This document shows, piece by piece, positions 55,255 to 64,000 of a DNA stretch of 64,000 bases; the stretch's first letter is position 1, and the number at the start of each line of letters is the position of its first letter. This DNA is from Punica granatum (lineage: Eukaryota > Streptophyta > Magnoliopsida > Myrtales > Lythraceae). The stretch covers positions 62,001 through 126,000 of the forward strand of contig NW_022204412.1 of NCBI RefSeq assembly GCF_007655135.1. The letters are read 5' to 3'. The position numbers and the translations under genes were made by a program. The notes below the pieces were generated by a model, which saw nothing but the letters and a program-made list of their open reading frames with translations, had not been told where the DNA came from and did not search any database.

Positions 55255-57332
55255 ACATCGGCAACTATGGCCGAGTAGAGCGGAACTGAAGTCCAGTTGG
55301 TAAGCTCCTCATCCTCCCGTACAGGGCGGATATGAACCCTAGAAGATGTCTCCTCAGTGACGGCATATACGGCTGGCAAAGCCAAAATCGCTTCAACTGC
55401 ATCCGAAGAGAAGTCATCTATTTCAGTGATTGGGCTCTCGGAGGTGCCTCCCATGATTTGCGGTGGTGCTGCAAAAAACTGTGAGAGCGGTGGAACCGGA
55501 ATGCCCTTGTAGAGCTTTCCGTAATATGTAGCAAGGCGGTGTAGATGTTTTCCACGACGAGCTTGCACGATCTCATGGCAGGAGGGGCGAAAGCTGAGTC
55601 CCCTCCTATTGCGGTATTCCTCCATTTCAATCGGTCGGAGGATTCCCTGTGCACGTGCCCCGAGTCCAGTTCCAGGGACATAATTGTTCTTCAAGAGAAC
55701 CTTTCCAATCATGCGATCAGTTTGTGATGGACCGACTTCTCCGTAGTCTCGAATTACGGAGATCGTGTCGAAAGAATGAAAGGGAAGATTCTGGTCTTCG
55801 CCAATGCTGATATAAGGGACGGCTGTTTCCTTATAGACTGCATAATCTTCCTCGCCGTTGACAGTGATGAGTTTGCCTTCGACAAAGAATTTCAACTTCT
55901 GGTGCAATGATGAAGGAACGGCGCCGGCGGCGTGAATCCATGGCCTCCCGAGTAGGAGACTGAAAGCATTGGGTATTTCAAGGATCTGGAAGGTAACAAA
56001 GAATGAGCAAGGACCCACATCAATTAAGAGATCAATTTCTCCGTTCACTACTCTCTTAGAGCCATCAAAGGCTCGGACGGTGGTCTTGCTTGCACGAATG
56101 TGACTCATGTCCACGTTCATCTGTTTCAGCGTGGAGACGGGGCAAACGTTAAGAGCAGAGCCGTTGTCGATCATGACTCGACCAACGACGTGGTTGTTGC
56201 ACTTGCAAACTATGTTCAATGCCCGCAAGTGTCCTTGTCCTTCCGAGGGAATTTCGTCTTCCGAAAAGGAAATCTGATTCGAGAAAATAGAGTTCACAGT
56301 CTCCTCGATTCTATCCGGTGCAGTATCTTTCGGGACTTGTGCCGCAGTGAGAACTTTCAGCAAAGCGTTCCGATGAGGTTCGGAGTTCAAAAGCAATGCG
56401 AGCAGCGATATATGAGCTGGTGACTTGCCTATTTGCTCGACCACTTTGTATTCGCTTACTTTGATCACCTTCATGAAAGCTTCGGCTTCTTGATCGGTGA
56501 CCTTCTTTGTAGAGAGTGACACGGCTTCTGGAACGGTTGAGAACTCAGTAGCGGGAGCCTTTCCTTTGTCAACAGGCTCTGGACCCTGATAAACCCGTCC
56601 TGAACGCGTGATTCCCATCGCGCTCATTTCTAGTTCTACACTAGCAACCTCACTCTCATATGTCCAGGGAACTCGGCTATTGTGATAAGGCTCCTTTGCA
56701 GGAACCTCGATAACGAACGGGATGGGAGCGAATGCAACTTCTACTGGAGCATAGTTAATGACAAATGGAATTGAGGCCTTATGCGAGTCTTCTTCCTCAT
56801 CAATAGCAGCGATGCTAATCATGTTGACAGAAGGTCCTGAACCTGATCCATGATCAGGAAGAGGGTTTGCACGGACATTCGGCGGCTTCACCTCATTAAA
56901 GGAGATTTGTCTTGTATCAAGCATCTCCTGGATTTTATCCCAGAGCCTCCAGCAAGTATCCAAAGTGTGACCAAGAGCACCCTGATGAAACTCACAGTGA
57001 AAATTTTGGTTCTGCATGGAAGGATCAAAATGGGGACCGGGTGCTTCTGTTTTGATCTTGTTGCCTGCAAGAAGCTGCCTGAATATGTGAGAGGGGAGCA
57101 GGTAAAGTAGTGTATTGCTTGCGTGGACGCGGTTGAGCAGCACTGCCTTGTTGAGTTCTAGGAGCTGGAGCACGTTTAGCCGGCTGAGGAGATCTCGAAG
57201 CCGAGGGTCTAGCTTGTTGAACTTGAGCAGGAGCGTACTGTTGCGGAGGTTGCGACTGGATAACAGTTGGCGAGGTTGAGAAATAAGCCTGCGGCGTTTG
57301 ATAGGGTTGCACATAATGCACGAGATGTGCAT
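55251..57332 (-). CDS. Element E gag C-terminal zinc knuckle, protease and G-patch-like region
   Basis: 693 codons. About the first 80 overlap the gag frame and are noise. From SHIFRQLLAGNK (81-92) the reading is genuine: a zinc-knuckle-like FHCEFHQGALGHTLDTC (111-127), the aspartic protease active site IDNGSALNV (D389-N-G-S), the second protease hallmark LLLGRPWIHAAGAV, then a G-patch-like GKVLLKNNYVPGTGLGARAQ (543-562). The frame joins gag through a frameshift near 57085-57100 and the RT through the intron. The protease would cut the polyprotein. The frame has no internal stop. Confidence 0.88.
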   Translation of the reverse strand: MHISCIMCNPIKRRRLISQPRQLLSSRNLRNSTLLLKFNKLDPRLRDLLSRLNVLQLLELNKAVLLNRVHASNTLLYLLPSHIFRQLLAGNKIKTEAPGPHFDPSMQNQNFHCEFHQGALGHTLDTCWRLWDKIQEMLDTRQISFNEVKPPNVRANPLPDHGSGSGPSVNMISIAAIDEEEDSHKASIPFVINYAPVEVAFAPIPFVIEVPAKEPYHNSRVPWTYESEVASVELEMSAMGITRSGRVYQGPEPVDKGKAPATEFSTVPEAVSLSTKKVTDQEAEAFMKVIKVSEYKVVEQIGKSPAHISLLALLLNSEPHRNALLKVLTAAQVPKDTAPDRIEETVNSIFSNQISFSEDEIPSEGQGHLRALNIVCKCNNHVVGRVMIDNGSALNVCPVSTLKQMNVDMSHIRASKTTVRAFDGSKRVVNGEIDLLIDVGPCSFFVTFQILEIPNAFSLLLGRPWIHAAGAVPSSLHQKLKFFVEGKLITVNGEEDYAVYKETAVPYISIGEDQNLPFHSFDTISVIRDYGEVGPSQTDRMIGKVLLKNNYVPGTGLGARAQGILRPIEMEEYRNRRGLSFRPSCHEIVQARRGKHLHRLATYYGKLYKGIPVPPLSQFFAAPPQIMGGTSESPITEIDDFSSDAVEAILALPAVYAVTEETSSRVHIRPVREDEELTNWTSVPLYSAIVADV

Positions 57333-58218
57333 ATGCTTGAGAAGTCGGTAATGCAGAGGTGTAGTTCACCGAAATCGGCTGTGAAGCTTGATGTCCAGAA
57401 TTGACAATGCCAATAGTCGCGTCTTTGCCTCTCCTGGATGTTCCAGCGGTTTGTTTCTTCGGTGTCTCTCCATCCTTCTTCTTCGACGGGCCTTCAGTTC
57501 TTCCTAGCTTAACACCCATGTCCAGCTTCTTTCCTGCCTCAATTAGGTCTGAGAAAGAGGAGGTATGAGCCAAGAGATGTGAGTAATATGCGCCCCTGAG
57601 CGTGGAGTGAAACAGTTGAACTTGCTGTCGCTCAGTGATTGGAGGAATGTGTTTTGCCGCTTTTCCCCTCCATTCCGTTGCGTATGCTTCGAAAGTTTGA
57701 CTTTCTCTCATCTCTGTCATGCTGAGATCAAGAAGAGTAGGGGGTGTCTCTGCACAGAATCGGTACTGGTCGAGGAATTTCTGAGAAAGATCTGTCCATG
57801 TAGGGATGTCGCCGGCTTTCAGGGTCATAAACCAATCTAGCGCCGATCCTGTAAGACTGTCTTGGAAAGTCTGAATGACAAATTCCTCGTAATCCCAATA
57901 CGAGAGCATTTTGCTATGATAGTGACGGAGATGATGCCGAGGGTCTTTGGTCCCGTCGTATCTCTTTAAATCTGGAATCTTGATCTTAGGGGGCAACAGC
58001 ATGCCCGGAAAGAGATTCCAGTCACTGTCACCGAAGTCAGGACGGGACGTGCCTGCTTGGAGGGCTCGAATGGTTTCCTCCATTCTCTTCATTCTTTTCT
58101 CCTGTTCATTTTCAGGAGGAATGTTTGTCGGTAGAACTGCAGGAGCGGCATGAGTAGGCATGCCTGGTTCAGTGGGGGGAATATTTAGGGGTGGTGGAGT
58201 TTGGTAGGGAAAGCTCAT
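57025..58218 (-). CDS. Element E gag (capsid-like) main part
   Basis: 397 codons. Retrotransposon gag core: IKIPDLKRYDGTKDPRHHLR (79-98), FVIQTFQDSLTGSALDWFM (113-131), and AYATEWRGKAAKHIPPITER around 180-200. A lysine-rich linker (about 235-260) and a Q/P/S-rich tail follow. The last about 30 residues are out of frame: the homologous reading moves to the frame of 55251-57332 near a run of C at about 57090, which fits a one-base insertion. Upstream it is in the same frame as 58225-58848, separated only by one TAA. Forms the virus-like particle in active relatives. Confidence 0.88.
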   Translation of the reverse strand: MSFPYQTPPPLNIPPTEPGMPTHAAPAVLPTNIPPENEQEKRMKRMEETIRALQAGTSRPDFGDSDWNLFPGMLLPPKIKIPDLKRYDGTKDPRHHLRHYHSKMLSYWDYEEFVIQTFQDSLTGSALDWFMTLKAGDIPTWTDLSQKFLDQYRFCAETPPTLLDLSMTEMRESQTFEAYATEWRGKAAKHIPPITERQQVQLFHSTLRGAYYSHLLAHTSSFSDLIEAGKKLDMGVKLGRTEGPSKKKDGETPKKQTAGTSRRGKDATIGIVNSGHQASQPISVNYTSALPTSQAYAHLVHYVQPYQTPQAYFSTSPTVIQSQPPQQYAPAQVQQARPSASRSPQPAKRAPAPRTQQGSAAQPRPRKQYTTLPAPLSHIQAASCRQQDQNRSTRSPF

Positions 58219-58224
58219 TTGGGT

Positions 58225-58848
58225 TTATGGAGCTTGGAAGGAAAAAGGTTCCGTAGTGGGAGCAGGGATTTGTGTGATCGCGACTGGAGGAACCGTCGGT
58301 GGTGGAATGGTGTAAATTAGAGGTTGAGTAGGTATGGTGAGCGGCGGCAAAGTGAGCATTGCGAAATCTGTTGATAGGAACGCCGCGGGTGGAAAAGGTA
58401 CCGATGTAGGAGCCGGTGGTGGTGGCATAGGATCACTGACTGGGCTGACTGTCGGCACATATGTCATTGCTGAAAAAGACATATCTTCGCTATCCATCAC
58501 ATAAATAGGCGGGTCGACCGGATTCAGGTGCACGGTTGTCCTGCGTTCAGGAGGTGGAGTGTGGCTCGAGGAAGCTCGGTTTTGATCCCGAAGCATAGCC
58601 ATGAGCTCTGTCATATTGGTATTCATGTTGGCAGCCAACTGATTAACCATCCCTTCGAGTGCGGCGAAATGCACGGGATCGACAACATTGGATGGCGCCT
58701 GTGCAGGAGAAGGGAGGTGCGTTGGAAGAACACCAGAATACGCTATAGATGCTGGAGGTGACATCACATGCGTGTCTTGCGGAAGGGAGTGTGTCGGCAT
58801 TGGTGGCGCGTCTTGCTCCGAGATAACGGGTTGTTGCTCTTCGGCCAT
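58225..58848 (-). CDS. Element E gag N-terminal part (proline-rich)
   Basis: 207 codons from ATG at 58848, proline-rich, with a short helical segment around AALEGMVNQLAANMNTNMTE (88-107) that could oligomerise. It ends in TAA (58225-58227) and the same frame resumes at once as the main gag. A single C-to-T change from CAA would explain the stop, so this is probably the N-terminus of one gag protein. It starts about 300 bp after the ORF1 stop. The start is likely because it is the first ATG of the frame and no gag-like sequence precedes it. Confidence 0.8.
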   Translation of the reverse strand: MAEEQQPVISEQDAPPMPTHSLPQDTHVMSPPASIAYSGVLPTHLPSPAQAPSNVVDPVHFAALEGMVNQLAANMNTNMTELMAMLRDQNRASSSHTPPPERRTTVHLNPVDPPIYVMDSEDMSFSAMTYVPTVSPVSDPMPPPPAPTSVPFPPAAFLSTDFAMLTLPPLTIPTQPLIYTIPPPTVPPVAITQIPAPTTEPFSFQAP

Positions 58849-59154
58849 TCTTTCGCGTGCACGAGTAGGATATCGATGCGACGCCAGTTGTTAGTACCTA
58901 TATGTACAAGTGTATGAGTGTAATTGTTATGTGTTGACCATCTTCAAGATATAAATGACAATGTATGAATGCATGAGATGTATGAGTTTAAAAACACTAA
59001 TGCCATTACATCAGTTTGATCCACGTTCCATAATTTACAAGGATAGTCTGTTTGAAAAGGAAACATAAACATTAAACCAACAACTATTATAACCCGTAGC
59101 TGAGTGAGCGCTACGCAGATCCTGCACAGGCAACAAAACGCTCAGCAACTGAGC
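58849..59154 (-). other. Spacer between ORF1 and gag in element E
   Basis: About 300 bp, A/T-richer than its surroundings, no conserved frame. No splice or regulatory signal is identified. Confidence 0.5.
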
Positions 59155-60360
59155 TTAAGGATGGGAGATCGTGCGCGCTCTTGCCCGCGCTCGATCCAAC
59201 ATAGCGCTCAAACGTGCTATCTCCCTGTCTTGGCTCACTATGCGTGCATGAGTTTGAGCCAACTCGCTCTGAAACTCTCTGTGATCAGTGAGTTCTGCCC
59301 GAATATCCACAAGTTCGTAGCGGAGTCGATCTCGCTCTGCTCTAATGACTTGCAGCTCTGTGTGCATGGCTCCTTGGACTGAGCTCTTTGCGTCTGGAAT
59401 GTTCGCCTGCGGTATCTGCAGCATCTGTGGTATGCGTAGTTGACGAACAGGTGCGAATCCATACGGATGGAATTGCATCACATACGTTGCTGTAGCTGAG
59501 AAAGCTCGCTCCTCGTCAGTGGGATGCTCCGGAAAGTATAGCTCCTGAACGATGCGTGTGCTCCATAAGCGTCGGACCTCTCTAACCCGTAGAACCCTAT
59601 CCGGGAGTGAAAGTGTAGTGTCTGCCCACCTGAAGCAGTGTGAAGTGCGATCTGCCTCTATAGGAATATCTTGTAGTCCACCGAGTTGTCTGACGACTCG
59701 GGTTGGAAAGATAAGTGTGCTCCCTAAATGACTGATTAAGGGAAGTCCTATAACTGAAGGACATCCAATGATCATGGGACCGCCGGGATTCCAACGTGTA
59801 GTCCATAAAAACTGTGCTGGGGTGAGCTCTTCCATAAACCGCGTCCAGTCGGTGTAGTTACGATCGGAGGGTCGAAACACATGAAGTAGACGAGCGATGA
59901 GCGAACGCTCGTCGGTGATACATGGAAAAGGATGGGATAAGCCGAACGGCCTGATGTGTGCTAGAAGCCAAATCTGAAGCAGATGTGGGGATCTTCTCAT
60001 CCTGCCCCGTCGAGTCTCTCATACATAGTCAAGAGACCGAATGGTCTCGGCCAAAACGGCTTCCACATAACTATGGCCTCCTACCACTTGGAGGATGACC
60101 GAGCAAGTGCCCCGTCTATGAGGTTCGACGAGTACGGGAACAACATAGTCCCGAAGATGAGCAAAAGAAACTCGTGACAAGCGTCACGCTGATAGGACTC
60201 TCCTGTGGCATTTAGAGCACGGGCCTGTATGAAATCTATGAGCCATGTAATCCTAATGCTGTGCTCCCCTCCATACTGAAGCTCGCAACGAATTTCTTCA
60301 TTGCAGAGACCTAAAAGGATGGCTAGTCTACCCTGTATCGTGGCAAACTGGTTAGGCACC
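59155..60360 (-). pseudogene. Element E ORF1 (DUF7745-like), broken and cut by LTR F
   Basis: Two frames cover it: 60359-60081 (from VPNQFATIQGRLAILLGL) and 60000-59155. Relative to D a base is missing near 60099 (frameshift) and an Arg codon is TGA at 60019-60021. The second part carries SPHLLQIWLLAHIRPFG, a long conserved region and a C-terminal heptad-rich segment (from about LQVIRAERDRLRYELVDI to the end) that looks like a coiled coil. The N-terminus is absent because F is inserted. It is the ORF1 upstream of gag in Ogre elements. Together D (N-terminal) and E (C-terminal) show the whole ORF1 layout. Confidence 0.85.
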
Positions 60361-61648
60361 TGTCAGCACCCCATTTTGGCCCACCGGCTTCCCACACGAG
60401 GATTTCCGACCGAGGCCCGGGACACTATTCATCACCCGGCAATTAGAGGCAAATAGGCGGGCACGGGGTCATGAGCAATAGGTGAAGAGCACGGTTCACT
60501 AAGAAAAGTCGAAGAGAGCAGTCGGAGGAACTTACAGGCGAAGAATCTCGAAAACAGCGGAGCTGGCACTGTGGCACTATTCACCACCGAGTCACCGAAG
60601 CACCGAAAGGTGCCCAATATGGGACTCCAAAAATCCCTCTCAGTGCCAAAGTGACCAATGACACGTCCGGGCGCATTTCCGGGGCATCCTGCTTAGGCCG
60701 GGACACCCCGATCTCTCACGGACGCCTTTTCTGACAGGGCTCCCGGGGCCCGATCCACTGACAAGTGAACGGCACCCCAAAACGGGCCTACAGGCACCCA
60801 GGGACTACCAGGGTCATGGAACAAGCTTCATACGACCTTTCGGAAATCTACGGGGTTTCCCGAGGGACGTTTCAATGGTAGCAAATGCCTCCCGGTGAAT
60901 CTTCGGGGCACATCCATAGAAAACAGAGATCACAGCGATCCCCGAACGCCTCAAGATATTCGGGGAACACTGAGAAAGCTCTAGTCACAAGTCCCTAGGT
61001 CTTCCCGAGGCAACGATCTTCGGTCGGAGACGACGAGCCAACGATCCCCCATGAGGCAAAAAGGGTCACCGAAACGAACATTAAGGTGCACAAAGAGCAA
61101 TCGGGGACCGGGGACGCTCAACTCCACTCCGAATGTCCGAACAGGGCAAAACCGATTCTCGAGGCGCCGAGTCACCCGAACGTCCGTTCACACGACGTAT
61201 GGCGATATTGGGCTCATTCAAATCCTCTTCGTTCAAGCATTCCAAATCTATAAATTAATCGGACATCGGAGACCGGACGCGCGTTCAATCAAGTCTCAAG
61301 CTTTTTCCGGCTTTTCTCTTATTCGAATGGGACCCACAGCTCAGCCAAGCCAAGCCACCAAGCCGCGGCTCAATCCCAAGCCACGGCTCAATCTCCAAGC
61401 CGCGACTAAAACCCAAAATTCGGTGGCTCCAAGCTTCAAGAAGCTCCCCCCTCCACACATTTCAAATCCTTCTTACGCCCATCACTTCCTATCACTTCCC
61501 CATCACCTCCCATCAACTTTCCCTTCTCTTCCTTTCCCCACACTCAACAAGACAACTTCCCCACCCTAATATTCCCTCCAAAATTCGGAACCCCTAAGCT
61601 CCCCCCTCTAATTGCACTTAAACTCACTAATTTGGCTCATTAAGGCAT

Positions 61649-61656
61649 CCTATAAG
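61649..61656 (+). promoter_or_regulatory. LTR TATA box, element F
   Basis: CCTATAAG lies about 1.29 kb after the LTR start, the equivalent position to the other LTRs. Confidence 0.6.
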
Positions 61657-62220
61657 TGTCTAATTGCAAGACACTTTAATCACAACTCCTCTTGCACTCT
61701 CTCTCTAGCTTTCTCACTCAAAAACTCTCTCAAATTCCTCTCAAACTCCAACAATTCGTCCAGCTTTCCCTCAGCCCGAAACCAAGGCAAAATTGCCGGA
61801 AAACTCAACCGTTTTCCGGCGACCGCCACTCAACCCGAACCAAACTCAACCAAACTTCATATCCCACATGTTTTCGACCTCCCGAGTCCATTTCTGGTGT
61901 TAGTTTTGCGATTTGAAGCTCCCAGCAGCCCGAACCAGCTCTGTCCAGAAACGGGTTCCGTAGGTGTTTCACGGCTTCCCAGGCTTCCTCGACATTTCCA
62001 CTACCTCACGACTATGGCGAGCCGTGCCATCATTTCCTAGGGGTTCTTCATGACCCTCACTCTCCCCCGTGACAAGGTGGTCGCGTGCCGAGAGCCGCTC
62101 AACCGCGCACCACCGCCATTTCTCTCCTTTATCCCTTCACAGATTTTTTTCCAGTTTTTACCGGTTTTCTTTGCATCTCTCAGGAAAATCCACATGTCTA
62201 ATCTTCATGAAACCACTGTA

Positions 62221-62720
62221 GGCATGATCCTCAGTCAGTTAGGAGTCCAATGCCACCGACCTTGCACCAAAAGACCACCGGGAGCCTCCCGTAGAGTCGT
62301 TTCTTCATCGGGTGCCAGTTGGGTCTGTTCCTCTGGTCGTCTTTTCTAACCCGAACTTTGCAGGAACGCACAGGTCAGCTCGGGTTGAATCTCGCTACGA
62401 GCCACCTATCACCGTGATCCTCAGCCAGTTAGGAGTCCAATGCCACCGACCTTGCACCAAAGGACCACCGGGAGCCTCCCGTAGAGTCGTTTCTTCATCG
62501 GGTGCCAGTCGGGTCTGTTCCTCTGGTCGTCTTTTCTAACCCGAACTTTGCAGGAACGCACAGGTCAGCTCGGGTTGAATCTCGCTACGAGCCACCTATC
62601 ACCGTGATCCTCAGCCAGTTAGGAGTCCAATGCCACCGACCTTGCATCAAAAGACCACCGGGAACCTCCTATGGAGCCGTTTCTTCATTGGGTGCCAGTC
62701 GGGTCTGTTTTGACCCGACT
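62221..62720 (+). repeat. 190-bp tandem repeat in LTR F
   Basis: GTTAGGAGTCCAATGCCACC recurs at 190-bp spacing (about 62237, 62427, 62617). The first two units are almost identical and the third diverges at its end. An open frame spans each unit and starts VPLVVFSNPNFAGTHRSARV, but it is interrupted in other LTR copies, so coding is not supported. The copy number and similarity are higher than in A and B. Confidence 0.85.
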
Positions 62721-63232
62721 GGGTCTGTCCTTTTTTACTGACCCGACTTTGTTTTTGATTTCCAGAAAATCTACCCATGCTCTCCTCCCGAAACCACCAC
62801 AGGCGCGATCCTTTGTCTTTTGGGAATCCAACGCAACTAGCCCCGCATGAAAATTCCATCCCGATCAACCGATACTGCCCGACAAGCCAGACTGCCAGTC
62901 GGGTCTGCCAGTCGACCCGACTGCTCCGATTCGGGTCTGTTCGTTCCAGCCGAGTCTCCCGACTCCCTTTGCCACTTCTCCGACTCTTTCCTCGTGTTCC
63001 GAGGCTAGGTAACACTCCTCTATGACTTAGAGAAGTTAGGATCTCCGATATTGTTTTGATATGAGGTGTTAAGGCGTTTAACAAGTTGAAATGCATGCAA
63101 GTTTACGTTCTTACCTACTCCCATGTAAATGTACGTCGTTTATCATGCTATACGTCGTATGAACACATGCATCATGACGGGAAAGAACTTAAATCGGGGT
63201 TGAAGAGGTCGCCTTGACCCGTGTGAGCCACG

Positions 63233-63274
63233 GAAAGTCACGGCCATTCCTCATGGGAGGTGGCCGAGAGTTTC
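63233..63274 (+). other. LTR leader hairpin, element F
   Basis: Arms around GAAAGTCACGGCCA and TGGCCGAGAGTTTC pair with a few mismatches. Equivalent to the A, C and D/E hairpins. Confidence 0.5.
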
Positions 63275-64000
63275 TTTGGACCACACGGGTCCAAGGAATC
63301 CTCTTTCGCCTCGAAATAAGTCGGTTCCCGTATTTTCCATTTCGTCGTTGTATGAGTTGATGCCGTTTTATTGATTCCTTTAAATATTTTGTTTGTGCAT
63401 GTTTGTATGCCCGTTTGCGTAATTATGATCATGGCGGCATCGATTTGGTTAAAACGTGCGTTACTATCGTGCTTGACGTATTATGCATGCAAGATACGAT
63501 CGGAATCGATGTAGGAGGCCCTCCATAACCCAAGTCGGGTCATGGAGAGCTCTCGGCTCAACCTTTGGAGGAGGGGCTGAGTGCTCTTTGACCCATCCCG
63601 GGCTTAGGACGGTCTCCTTCGGTGCTTCGGAATCGTCCCTTGGAATTGAGTGTACCCATATTTTGTGTTTCTATCGTCGATCATGTGCTAGCCGTCTCCT
63701 AGGAGAGTTAGTTTTGGAAGATTATCCGTCAAGTCCACAATTCATCGATATAAGATCACTACCACCGAATAATTTCACAAATGGGAGAAACGGGACGTAT
63801 CATTCGGTTAATTAAATCACTTGGATTAAATAATTGGACAAATTGAATATTAATTCGTAAACGTATCGATGGTTCATGGAACGGCGGAAATGCCCTTTTC
63901 CTTAAAAGCTCATAATTTCAAAACATCGAGACGTGTAACACGAATAGAATCGTGTCTAGCAAGTACTCGCGTACTATGACTCGAGTCCGGGCCCAATTTG

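Larger units (their letters stand above)
38004..60360 (-). mobile_element. Elements D and E: head-to-tail Ogre/Tat pair sharing one LTR
   Basis: Read on the minus strand: E ORF1, gag, protease, RT, RNase H, integrase, 3' UTR, PPT, LTR (49729 to 39355), PBS, leader, D ORF1. The single LTR is thus the 3' LTR of E and the 5' LTR of D. ORF1 sequence at 38004-38445 and 59919-60360 is the same region twice, with about 14 differences in 441 bases (about 97% identity by eye), so D and E are two units and not one permuted element. D is broken by C at 38003/38004 and E by F at 60360/60361. The LTR is interrupted by another LTR. Confidence 0.78.
60361..64000 (+). mobile_element. Element F: LTR inserted in E ORF1 (solo LTR or 5' LTR, cut by the window end)
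   Basis: The LTR begins TGTCAGCACCCC directly after ORF1 sequence (GGCACC) with no PPT, so this is a true 5' insertion boundary. It matches the A/B LTR type in the first 2.7 kb and the C type around 63000-63700. TATA-like CCTATAAG is at 61649-61656. It ends at the window edge about 3.6 kb in. The five bases GCACC (60356-60360) should be its target duplication. Whether an interior follows cannot be seen. Confidence 0.88.

Noticed and set aside
62312..62741. Repeated small protein frame in LTR F (VPLVVFSNPNFAGTHRSARV)
   Set aside because: It follows the 190-bp DNA repeat and is broken or shifted in other LTRs, so repeat structure explains it better than coding.

Overview
The window is plant nuclear DNA made entirely of LTR retrotransposons of the Ty3/gypsy Tat/Ogre type. 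I see no host gene, tRNA, rRNA or CRISPR array. The Ogre assignment rests on these features: very long LTRs (about 5.0-5.5 kb, starting TGTCAGCACCCC and ending GCGCACA), a primer-binding site matching tRNA-Arg, an extra ORF1 (DUF7745-like) upstream of gag, a second archaeal-type RNase H between the usual RNase H and integrase, a likely intron between protease and reverse transcriptase, and a 3' UTR filled with tandem repeats just before the polypurine tract (PPT). The species cannot be named from this sequence.

Layout. 1-13596 (+): element A, with the end of a 5' LTR, PBS, a non-coding interior with two tandem-repeat arrays, PPT and a 3' LTR. 13597-22608 (+): the right part of element B (3' UTR, PPT, 3' LTR). 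22609-38003 (+): the right part of element C (RT end, RNase H, integrase, 3' UTR, PPT, 3' LTR), with a reverse-oriented solo LTR at 23093-28132 flanked by the 5-bp duplication CTGGG. 38004-39352 (-): start of the interior of element D (ORF1, leader, PBS). 39355-49729 (-): a diverged LTR shared by D and E, carrying another inserted, truncated LTR at about 44089-49362. 49730-60360 (-): interior of element E, the only one with nearly complete coding capacity (ORF1, gag, protease, RT, two RNases H, integrase). 60361-64000 (+): start of another LTR (F) inserted in E's ORF1.

How it was built. The 3' ends of the A, B and C LTRs abut internal sequence of the next element with no PBS. This fits successive nested insertions, A into B, B into C and C into D, whose left halves lie outside the window. 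The D/E LTR is different: it has a PPT on one side and a PBS on the other, so D and E form a head-to-tail pair sharing one LTR. At least six insertion events plus one tandem duplication are needed. All coding copies carry stops or frameshifts.

Most unusual signals. (1) An ordered array of small two-helix hairpins, each followed by GCAAAAG, lies in the 3' UTR of A, B, C and E; its stems change in a compensatory way between elements. (2) The tandem repeats before the PPT in A, B and C differ in sequence but are built from hairpins with TTCG-type loops alternating with a TTTACTGC spacer. (3) A long hairpin in the LTR transcribed leader keeps its pairing between diverged LTRs. (4) A 191-nt intron candidate rejoins the protease and RT reading frames exactly.
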